Positions 56,400-64,000 of a stretch of DNA of 64,000 bases are shown piece by piece. Source of the stretch: Monodelphis domestica (taxonomy: Eukaryota; Chordata; Mammalia; Didelphimorphia; Didelphidae). The DNA lies in contig NC_077232.1 in assembly GCF_027887165.1 (NCBI RefSeq), positions 58,914,290 through 58,978,289 of the forward strand, written 5' to 3'. Numbering within the stretch: position 1 is the first letter of the stretch; each line of letters starts with the position of its first letter. The position numbers and the translations under genes were made by a program. The notes beneath the pieces were generated by a model that was not told the DNA's origin, did no database searches, and saw only the letters and a list, made by a program, of their open reading frames with translations.

Positions 56400-56970
56400 C
56401 TTCTGTCTTCCCCCGTCCTCCTCCAGGTCACTGTTCCCTTTACTAGGCACTAACAGAGGTGGGTGAACTAAATAGCCTTCGAGGTCCTTTTTAGCTCTTA
56501 AGATCTTTGGTTCCAGGTTGACTTTCTGGCTCTGGGAATAACAACTAAAGTCCTTTCCTCTGGGTGATGAAAGCTATATAGAAGCTGATTGGAAATATAC
56601 AAGGAGGGGGAACTGCATTCATTGACATTCCTTAAAGGCTCCCACCCACCCTCAGAAGAATGTAAAGACTTTGAAAAGAGAGACTTTATAGCACAGTGCC
56701 TGACACACAGTAAGTGCCTTGAAAATGTTGATTGATGGATTAATTAGATAGATGCTGTTCAGATTGTGTGAAGGAGTCCTGAAGACTTGAATTACTAAAA
56801 GGGCATCCAAATAGGCATTTTTTGTTAAAAACCATGATTCATACCTGTTATGTCATTGGTTTAAGGAACTCCCAGGATGGAAGCTTTCACTGATACAGAA
56901 CCACACTATACAGGCTTAAGCATTAAACCTCTTAAAGGGCTTAAAAGAACCTGTCAGGACCACTTAGGGA
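56400..56970. other. Mostly unannotated DNA
   Basis: An L2-like scrap lies at 56685-56740 (CACAGTGCCTGACACACAGT). No gene is seen. Confidence 0.5.
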
Positions 56971-56974
56971 TTCA

Positions 56975-57240
56975 AAGGATCATAGTATTAAATTTTTAGA
57001 TCTGGAAGGGACCTCAAAGACCATCTAGTCTTAGCCTTTCCTTTTACAGATAAGGAAACTGAGTCCCAGGCTGAACTTACTCAATACTAAACAGGTAGTA
57101 AGCATCCCAGTCAAGATTAGAACCAAATTCGTTGACTCTACAGCCCAAATGACTTACTTGCCCCTGGTCCCACAGCTATACATGTCAGAGGCAGGAATTG
57201 AATTCTGATCTTTCTGTTACCAGGACTAGTCCTTGTTGCA
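56975..57240 (-). repeat. MIR/THER-type SINEs, antisense
   Basis: TAGATCTGGAAGGGACCTCA, TTTACAGATAAGGAAACTGA and, later, TCAGAGGCAGGAATTGAATT. Probably two overlapping copies. Confidence 0.75.
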
Positions 57241-57244
57241 CTAT

Positions 57245-58720
57245 TCAAATGATCACTTCTGAATCAGCTATTCGAGTTTCTATACAACAGAGACCAAAAT
57301 GAAATGAAAATTAAATTAAAGGTGAAATACATTTCAGCTAGCTCCTAGCATGCTTTATTTCCCCAGCTGTGAAACCCAAGATGTGGAATATGTAGAAGAG
57401 ATTCTGTAAATAAATGATGTGCCTTTCATTTGCATCCCTGAGCTTGCCCATGTGCTGTTTCCTTGCTGAGGGATAAGGAGCTGTGCTCTTTGCCAATTGG
57501 CATGACCAAAACCAGGGACAATTTCTCTAGTAGGGTAGGAGCTGAGGAGTGGTTGGGAAGGGGTGGAAGATCTCCAGGCTCTCCCAGCCCCCCATGCATA
57601 AGAGTGCCTCAACAGACTGCCCAACTCTCATAGTAGGCACCACTAGGAACTTTCCAAACCTTTCACAGACATTCATACAACCATACAAAAGCACACAGTG
57701 CACCACTCACTGGCTAATCCTACCTTCCATTATTCTGTTCCAAAGAAGGCCAAGTCAGTTGTTTCCAATTCTGAATGTTTTTATACCACAAGGTATATCA
57801 AAAACTACCCAGAGGGCTGTTGCAAAACTCTCAATGCAAGGTGAATGAAAATTCACTTTGTGCAAAAAGCGAATAGATTCCATATGATTATGTATCTGTG
57901 TCCATGCATGTACAGTTCAGGAGGGGAGGGAGAGTGTCCCAGAGAGCCAAACCTTCCACCAGGATAAAAGCCCTCCTCAGTAAGAGGGCAGACTTGGCAG
58001 TACGCCAGTGGGTAAGTGGCACACTCTCAAACTGCCTTCTCCAGCAGACCTGGGAACATGCTCACTGATAAATAGGGGCGGCTGCTGTCTTTCCTTCCTA
58101 TGGAGAAAACCCGATCCCTTAATGTCCCCCCAGAGCAGTATCACAGCTGTGCTCTTGCTCCTAGTATTACCCTGTCCCTTCAAAAAAAAGAGCCAAGGGG
58201 AGAGGGAGAACACCAGCATCCTTTGTCCCAGAGGCCAGGCACTTTCTGGAAGTCGGAGGAGCTAGCAGGGTGCTGATTTAAGGGGAACCATTGTCCTAAA
58301 TTTGGGGTATCGCCTGAGATGCTGCCTACCTTTGCCCTCCTGTTTCCTGCCCCCATCAGGGGAAGCTCTTTGAGGAAGTAGTCTATAGCCAGGAAGGGTG
58401 GGTAGCTCATTGTTAGCACTCAATGGCCCCTTGTCTCATCCTGCTTCACTCTGGGACACCTTTGTCTGGGAGTAGTCCTCAGGTGACTGGGAGCTGCAGA
58501 AGCCCATGGATCACACACAGGGCTTATCATTGTGATGTGGCCTGTTTGTATTAGTGACTGCTGGCAAAAAAATCACATCCATCTACTTGCCTGAGCAGCC
58601 CATTAGGCTCGTAAAGGTTAAAATAATAACTGAAAGGGAAAGTGGTTATTTTCTATGGCACTGGCATCAGCCAGAAGGCTGAGAACCACCACAACTTCCT
58701 CCCACTCCTCATACCCCTCA
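57245..58720. other. Repeat-poor interval about 3 kb past RASSF10
   Basis: Nearly 1.5 kb with no recognised repeat and a higher GC content at 57900-58500. No supported coding gene. A TATA-like GGATAAAAG (57962-57970) and a strong splice-donor match GGGTAAGTG (58010-58018) lie about 40 bases apart on the plus strand. Confidence 0.45.
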
Positions 58721-58724
58721 GTAC

Positions 58725-58895
58725 AATGGTGCTATGGAAACAGGGTTGGTTTTTGCTATCAGAGAATGAGTTCAAATCCCAGTTTTATTCATTATGCCCT
58801 TAGTGACCTTAGGGAAGTCTCTTGACTTGTAAAATGAAAGAGTTGGACTAGATGATCTTTGACATACTGGCCAGCTCTAAAATATTCAATCCTAG
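58725..58895 (+). repeat. MIR/THER-type SINE
   Basis: GAGTTCAAATCCCAG and the GAGTTGGACTAGATGATCTT end. Confidence 0.8.
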
Positions 58896-58904
58896 GGAAC
58901 CAAG

Positions 58905-59045
58905 AAAGGCAGTATGGTGTAGTGGCTAGAAAACCAACCTCAGAGAAATGAAGACCTGAGTTCAAGTTCTACGTATACATTACATATTCTCTATGTGACT
59001 TTGGGCAACTCATTTAAGTTCCCTGTGACCTAGGCAATCCCTTAT
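58905..59045 (+). repeat. MIR/THER-type SINE
   Basis: GGCAGTATGGTGTAGTGGCT and AGACCTGAGTTCAAGTTC. Confidence 0.78.
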
Positions 59046-59059
59046 GAACATAAGTAGAG

Positions 59060-59195
59060 GCGCAGTTAGGTGGCACAGTGGGTAGAGTGCCAGGGGTGGA
59101 GTTGAGGGGCCCTGGGCTAAAATCTGGCCTTAGACCCTTTCAAGTTGTATGACCCTGGGCAAGTCACTTAACCTCATTTGCCTAGGGGAAAAAAA
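59060..59195 (+). repeat. Second tRNA-type marsupial SINE family
   Basis: GCGCAGTTAGGTGGCACAGT head, GCAAGTCACTTAACC core, CATTTGCCTAGGGG and an A tail. The head differs from the 'ctgggtggctcagtgg' family. Confidence 0.8.
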
Positions 59196-59199
59196 AGGC

Positions 59200-60425
59200 C
59201 AGCCCTCACTATGTCAGAGCAGTCTCTCCATACATCTCTCAGACAGGATTACTTGCCAAACTGTAAATAAGGATTGTATAGTCCTGCTTTCCTGTCAAAG
59301 TTATCATTAAGTTTGGTCCGTATGTATATGATTACATTGTAGACTGGGGACACTGAGGTTTCATTTTTTTTTCTTGCACCCTCTTCATTTTAACTATGCT
59401 TAGGAAGAGAAGTGCCAGGCTGAAAACCCAAGACCATAATTACATGGTAAGTTTCTTCTAAGTATCAATTATGAAGACAACCTCTTAATTCTCTATCATT
59501 TTGCTAAAAAAAATCTCAAAACATCCCTGCATCAACAATGGGGTGGGGGAAATATGTTGACACAAAGAAAACCAATTAAACAGTGGCAATGCTTTCTGGT
59601 CTCTGAAAATGGGATGCAGTTTAAGATTCTAGCAATTAAAGGAGAAACTTCTCTAGGAAGCCTGGTTTCATAAATTAGCTTAAAATGACTAAAGCCCTGC
59701 TGCAACCAGACCCAATCTCTGAACATTTAAGCCGATAACAGTAATAGTACCTACTCAAGGCTGGCACCCCACACTCACCATTGTTTACACCTCATAGGGC
59801 ATGATGATATCTCCAGGAAGTACCCAGCTTCCAAAGGAAATCAGGCAGCCTGATTCATTCAAAAGAGGCAACAAATATCCTATAGCTGATAAGTTGTGTG
59901 TTTTTTTTTATTGAAATAACTAAAAAGATTACACTGAGTTCACCGGCGCTTTAGAGACTGGTTTTGAAAAGCTGTTACACTTTTATCTCTAGGCATGTGT
60001 GCATAAGCTGTCCAGAACTGAGAGTCACTCCAGTTAACTCACTTTAAAAGAAAAAATACCTTTATCGTTGGCTGAGTATGGTTGTTAATCAAACGACCTG
60101 TTAGTGGAATATGGAGAGAAGTGGTTACATTCAACAATTTTTGAAACCTTAGCTAGCAAATACTGTTATTTACAGTGTCTCAGTTAAGCCTCTGGCAGGT
60201 AAAAGAAACATTCTCTGGGGTTTAGGGTGAGTTGTGGAGTTCAGGTTGGCTTTCAGGCATTGCCCAATTCAAAAGAAATACAAGTTTGTACTCATAAATG
60301 TCAGGAGACTTTAAAAGTCTGAGTTTTAACTGTAAATCAAATGGCTCATTCCTTAAAACACTTAGCTTCCCTCAGTTGTTTCTTTGTCTTCATTATTATT
60401 TTTCCTGAAATAGCAGCAGCTAAAT
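59200..60425. other. Repeat-poor DNA downstream of RASSF10
   Basis: No clear repeat. It may include part of the RASSF10 3' UTR or downstream regulatory DNA. No coding gene is supported. Confidence 0.45.
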
Positions 60426-60429
60426 TCAT

Positions 60430-60535
60430 GACCCTTGGGGAAGGAACTGTTTCTTTTTCAAATCCCCAAGAGCCTAGCACAGTGCCTGGCACACAGTAGG
60501 TGCTCAATAAAGCTTGTGGAATGTAATCGAATGGA
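60430..60535 (+). repeat. L2/MIR-type 3' end
   Basis: CCTAGCACAGTGCCTGGCAC and GTGCTCAATAAAGCTTGTGG. Confidence 0.7.
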
Positions 60536-60633
60536 AGTAGAACAATGAATTGTAAAAGGACAAAATACTGGACTTTGCAAGAGCAAATCTCAGTGTCCAA
60601 ATGAAATTTTAACCAGAGTCAGCTTTCCAGGAT

Positions 60634-60639
60634 TTTATT
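60634..60639 (-). terminator. Candidate poly(A) signal for RASSF10
   Basis: TTTATT on the plus strand reads AATAAA on the minus strand, about 670 bases past the RASSF10 stop codon. A second AATAAA on the minus strand (plus 59907-59912) lies about 1.4 kb past the stop. Which one is used cannot be decided here. Confidence 0.4.
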
Positions 60640-61307
60640 ATCTCCCCTTCGGCTGGAATGCACTGTCTGAACTCTGGAGAGATAGAATTGAGGTTTTAAT
60701 TCAGCCTCGGAAGTGAAATAAAAGGCCCAAAATGCAGGACACAGATGAGTCTAGTAACAGCTGGAAAACGTAAATAGCCAAGAAGAGTGTGTGTTTTCTC
60801 CAGGATGTAAGGCCCAGACCAACACAAATACCTCTTCTTTGGCTAGTTTTAACAAGTTAGAGCTACAATTAAAATTCAAGGAATTTCGTTACCAATCAAA
60901 GATAAGTACCTAATGCTCCAAACGGGTGTTCCAGCTGTCACCGTTCCCAGAAATGTCATTTAGAGACTTCACTAAACTGAAAATCCACATAATACTCGTT
61001 TGAAAATGGGCCTGGACCATTTCCTGGGACCTAAGGTTCCTCAGTCAGAGGGATGCCCTTCCTACCTCTCACTTCCCCTGCTCGGTGGCAGGGTACAAAA
61101 CGAACCTTTTAAAAAGAGGTGCCCTTTCTCTGGCCCCTCCTAGCCCAAACTGTGAATAATATGCCCCCTCGGCACACACCCTAGCTGGCCGGTGGAAGGG
61201 GCTGCAGCGGGGCGAGGTGCTCCTATTCACGCTATGGGATCCCTGAGCTGGCTCGTGCTTTTGGTGACCAAACCACTTTCTTCCTCGCTTCCCTCCTATC
61301 TTTTCTC
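60640..61307 (-). other. RASSF10: Probable RASSF10 3' UTR
   Basis: Repeat-free sequence between the stop codon and the first AATAAA on the minus strand. The 3' end is inferred from that signal only. Confidence 0.45.
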
Positions 61308-62873
61308 CTAAACGAGGGACTCACAGACTGGGACAGAGTCTGAGTCTTGACTGTGCATGGAGCTCAGCCCCGTGTCCGAGTCTTCATCATTGCCCTGACA
61401 TCCTTTGGCCAGTCCCCGGGCCTGGTCCACCCATACCTCGGGGCCCGGGCAGGGGCCTGAGCCAGAAGCAGCTGCCTCCTCCCCGGCCCGTGCCTCGCCC
61501 TCCCCTTGACTCGGAGCTCTGGAACAAGGATCACCAGGTCCATCGGGGCTCGGCATGAAGTCCAAAGAGTCCAGAGTCTCCAGAAGACTCTGCAACTCCC
61601 TCTCCTTGAGCTCCCACTGCTGTTGGCTATAGTCCAGGTCGCTCTTGACAGCCTCTAAGTCCGTGCTGAGTCTCAGGCCGATGTAAAGGCTGGTGCTGAG
61701 CTGGGTCTTCAGCCTCTCCTGCTCCAGCAGGAACTCGCCCTCGGGGCTACCTTCGGCGTCGGGGGCTGGCTGCCCCGCGAGCTCCTCCTGGCGCCGCCGC
61801 ATCCATCTCTGGTTCAGTTCCTCCTGGATCTCAGCTGCCACGCGCTCCAGCAGCTCCTCCTGTTGAGCTCGCTGCTCCTGCAGCTGCAGCATCTGCTCGC
61901 ACCGACGGGAGTACTCGGCGAGTGCTGCAGCATCGGCACCCCCTTCGCTGCCGGGAGGCGCTTCTTCGGCAAGGCCCTGCTTCAGGACTCCGGCCCCATC
62001 TACCTCAGCTACAGCCCCCACCAGGTAAGTGTCTTGGACGTAGTTCACGCCGTGCCGCCTCATGCGGTCCAAGTGCACCTTGGCCTCGTAGCGGTCGATT
62101 TCCCGATCCAGATCTCGGAGCCGTTGCACCTGCTGACGGAGAGTGTGGTCTTGGGACAGTACCAAGTGCACCAACGTCTCCATCCGCTCGCCTGAGGCGC
62201 TGTCCTGAGTCCGGGGCGAGGAGGACGACGAAGCAGTGGAGGACGACGTAGAGGTGGAAGAGCAGGGGGACGGGGGCTGCTGCTGGCGCCGCCGATTGAT
62301 CTTGGCCAGTTTGCGGAAAGCCTTGCGCACCACGCGCCGCTGTTTCTCCTGGGTCAGGGCCAGGCTGGGCCGGGCTGGGCCCCCTCGGCCAGAGCACGGC
62401 CTCTCTTTGCTGGGCACGACTCGAGCCTCGGCGCTGCGGGGCCCGGTGTTGGGCAGAGACGCCTCGCTGCGCACCAGGACGAAGCGCACGTTCTCCTGCT
62501 CATCTCCCCAGGCGGCCCAGAGGCGCAAGATGCGCGTCTTATTGGGCAGGATGCGCTCAAAGCCCCGCCACTTCTCCACGATGCAGTAGCACTGAGGGGG
62601 CCCCCAGAGCATGCCCTGCGCCGGATTCTCCTCCTCGTCCTCCTCTGCCTCTTGTGGCTCCCCTTCTCCCGCGTCGCCTCCTTCTTCTCCTCTTGCCCGC
62701 CGCCGCTGCCTCCGCCGCCGCCGAGACTGTTGCAGCTGCTGCTGCCGCCGCTGGCGGCTGTCCTCCAGGAGCACTCGGACCACGTCGGAACAAGTGGTAC
62801 GGCGGGAGAGGCCCGAGATGATCTTCTCTTCCTGGCAGATCCACACCGAGATCTTCTCTTCTGGCTGCTCCAT
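61308..62873 (-). CDS. RASSF10: Ras association domain family member 10 (RASSF10), single-exon gene
   Basis: An open frame of 521 codons ending in TAG (61308-61310). RASSF10 is an N-terminal RASSF protein whose Ras-association domain comes first and is followed by coiled coils; the family is linked to growth control, and human RASSF10 is often silenced by promoter methylation in tumours. Seen here: residues 6-35 and 87-135 make a split RA domain ([26 protein letters not shown], then [14 protein letters not shown] and [13 protein letters not shown]), separated by an Arg/Gln- then Glu-rich low-complexity insert at about 39-85. A Ser-rich tract lies at 203-220. Coiled-coil stretches lie at about 231-275, 318-362 and 380-435. 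The conserved tail includes [18 protein letters not shown]. The ATG at 62873 has A at -3 and G at +4 and matches the human start. The frame stays open upstream, but there only with a TTG at 62942, so no earlier ATG is available. Length is close to human (about 507). No frame damage is seen. Confidence 0.96.
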   Translation of the reverse strand: MEQPEEKISVWICQEEKIISGLSRRTTCSDVVRVLLEDSRQRRQQQLQQSRRRRRQRRRARGEEGGDAGEGEPQEAEEDEEENPAQGMLWGPPQCYCIVEKWRGFERILPNKTRILRLWAAWGDEQENVRFVLVRSEASLPNTGPRSAEARVVPSKERPCSGRGGPARPSLALTQEKQRRVVRKAFRKLAKINRRRQQQPPSPCSSTSTSSSTASSSSSPRTQDSASGERMETLVHLVLSQDHTLRQQVQRLRDLDREIDRYEAKVHLDRMRRHGVNYVQDTYLVGAVAEVDGAGVLKQGLAEEAPPGSEGGADAAALAEYSRRCEQMLQLQEQRAQQEELLERVAAEIQEELNQRWMRRRQEELAGQPAPDAEGSPEGEFLLEQERLKTQLSTSLYIGLRLSTDLEAVKSDLDYSQQQWELKERELQSLLETLDSLDFMPSPDGPGDPCSRAPSQGEGEARAGEEAAASGSGPCPGPEVWVDQARGLAKGCQGNDEDSDTGLSSMHSQDSDSVPVCESLV

Positions 62874-63480
62874 CGTGCACCCAAATTGCCCCTGTTTGCG
62901 CCCCTCGCCGCCTCCCCAAGACGTCTGGGCGCGGTGAACCAAGCGCCCCTAGTTCCCCGCTGCCGGAATCAGGAGAGTAGGGGAGGCTCAGGGGCGGCCA
63001 CCGGAGCCAGGCCCCGCTGTTGCGGCCCCGCAGCCCGGCCAGGGTGAATGCAACCCCCCCTGCCCGGGTTTCAACTCTTCCACTGCCTCTCAGAGAACCC
63101 CACACAAACTCTTCCAAAGTTGCCTTGGTCAGACCTGCGCCTCCGAGGCGGAGTTGGCGAGGCAGGCGGGGGCGGGCCCTGGCTGAGAGGGAGGGGGGCA
63201 AGGACTCCTCTTCTTCGCTTCTCTGTTTCTTTCTACGAGGGCCTCTGGCGCCCCTAGGGCGACGCGATGGGTCCCGAGCTCCTGCCGCTCTCCCTCTGCC
63301 ACTAAGCTCCCAGAGCCTCTGAGTTTTGCTCCTCCCCGTGTGACTCCTCCCCCTTCTCCCCGGGAGAAGCTCTGCCCCGAGCCCAGGCTGTGGCAGTGGC
63401 AGCCACAGCGAGAGCCTAGCTTTGGCCCGACCTGGTTGGTGAATTCTGCTCCCAACTCATTCGTCGCCCCTTTCTCCTGG
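61320..63480. other. CpG island covering RASSF10 coding exon and promoter
   Basis: CpG dinucleotides are frequent through the coding exon and about 600 bases upstream, and become rare on both sides. Dense CpG over a marsupial coding exon suggests germline undermethylation. Human RASSF10 has a comparable island (known of the family). Edges are estimates by eye. Confidence 0.75.
62874..63480 (-). promoter_or_regulatory. RASSF10: RASSF10 upstream region: 5' UTR and CpG-island promoter
   Basis: The sequence upstream of the RASSF10 ATG is GC-rich and dense in CpG, in strong contrast to the AT-rich, CpG-poor DNA over the rest of the window. A GC box of Sp1 type (GGGGGCGGG) lies at 63168-63176. No convincing TATA box was found near the start, which fits a CpG-island promoter. 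The exact transcription start cannot be read from sequence. Confidence 0.7.
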
Positions 63481-63795
63481 GGCTCACCTGCTGCTCTACC
63501 AGGACAGAGCGAAGTTTGCAAAAGAGAAGGAAACTGGGCTGGAGGCAACATGTGTAAGCCTAGAACGATTCAGCTTGGGGAGCTCAGTGGACAAATATAT
63601 ATTTTTTTCCCCTTGCAGGGCAGAGGGGAAGATCAGGCGTCTGGGGAGGACCTGAACCCATACTTGGATTCACACCTCGGACTCCTTTCTCCCCTTAACC
63701 CGTAAATACAATCGGTTATCAAGTCCTGTGGATTCTATGCCCAAAGTAAATCTTTTGCATCCTTCCCTTTTTCTCTACTCATATTATTATCAATT
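63481..63795. other. Unannotated DNA upstream of RASSF10
   Basis: CpG density falls here. It holds TATATATTTTTT at 63595-63606 but no supported gene. Confidence 0.45.
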
Positions 63796-63799
63796 TAGG

Positions 63800-64000
63800 T
63801 CAGGCTCTCCTCACTTCTCCTCCAGACTGTAACTAGTCTTACTTGCTCCGTATCTTCCCCTCTTTAATCCATCCTCCACATAACTGCCAAGTGAAATTCC
63901 TGAACAGAGGTCTAACTTTGCCATTTCCCTATTCAATAAACTCCAGTGGCTCCCCTATTACCTCTAGGATCAAATACAAATTTCCCCTTTAGCTTTCTAA
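63800..64000 (+). repeat. L2-type LINE fragment running off the window
   Basis: ATAACTGCCAAGTGAAATTC, AATAAACTCCAGTGGCTCCC and ACCTCTAGGATCAAATACAA are typical L2 blocks. It continues past base 64000. Confidence 0.72.

Noticed and set aside
62874..62942. 23-codon N-terminal extension of RASSF10
   Set aside because: It would start at TTG; the only conserved ATG, with a strong context, is at 62873.
62354..63201. Arg-, Gly- or Ser-rich frames overlapping RASSF10
   Set aside because: GC-rich alternative-frame shadows of the RASSF10 exon and its promoter.

Overview
The window looks like marsupial nuclear DNA. It is dominated by interspersed repeats: L1, tRNA-type SINEs with a clear A box (TGGCTCAGTGG) and B box (GGTTCAAATC), MIR/THER-type core SINEs, L2- and CR1/L3-type LINE remnants, solo ERV LTRs and hAT elements. 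The repertoire, and the sequence of the single host gene, fit a marsupial. I cannot choose the species from sequence alone. No rRNA, tRNA gene, CRISPR or prokaryotic feature was seen.

Layout. 1-1106: ordinary intergenic DNA. 1121-7429: a full-length L1 retrotransposon with both ORFs open, a perfect 14-bp target-site duplication, an intact A tail and an unusually long G/A-rich spacer between ORF1 and ORF2. 7430-61300: a long gene-poor interval filled with repeats, many nested. Landmarks are a head-to-head SINE pair (7856-8285), a solo LTR with a 31-bp tandem repeat (8778-9831), a CR1 copy broken by an L1 that is itself broken by a hAT element (about 9995-11790), a small palindromic LTR-like element (17072-17328), two 5'-truncated antisense L1 tails with clean target-site duplications (27481-28106, 51210-51311), a hAT element (39848-40078), and three copies of one interspersed family (36495-36762, 37548-37970, 46202-46761). 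The third of these sits in an old L1 with an 11-bp duplication that fixes its ends.

61308-62873, minus strand: the single-exon RASSF10 gene, 521 codons, inside a CpG-rich island that continues upstream to about 63480. It is the only host protein-coding gene I can support. In placental mammals RASSF10 lies between TEAD1 and ARNTL (BMAL1). If that order holds, the low-coordinate side of the window is the RASSF10-ARNTL intergenic interval; this is inference only.

The genes do not form a pathway. The L1 ORF1 and ORF2 products would act together in retrotransposition, and L1 machinery is the usual driver of SINE insertions such as those seen here. Repeat family names are from recognition by eye. 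'R1' and 'R2' are local labels for families I could not name, and most repeat edges are accurate only to roughly 10-20 bases unless a target-site duplication is given.
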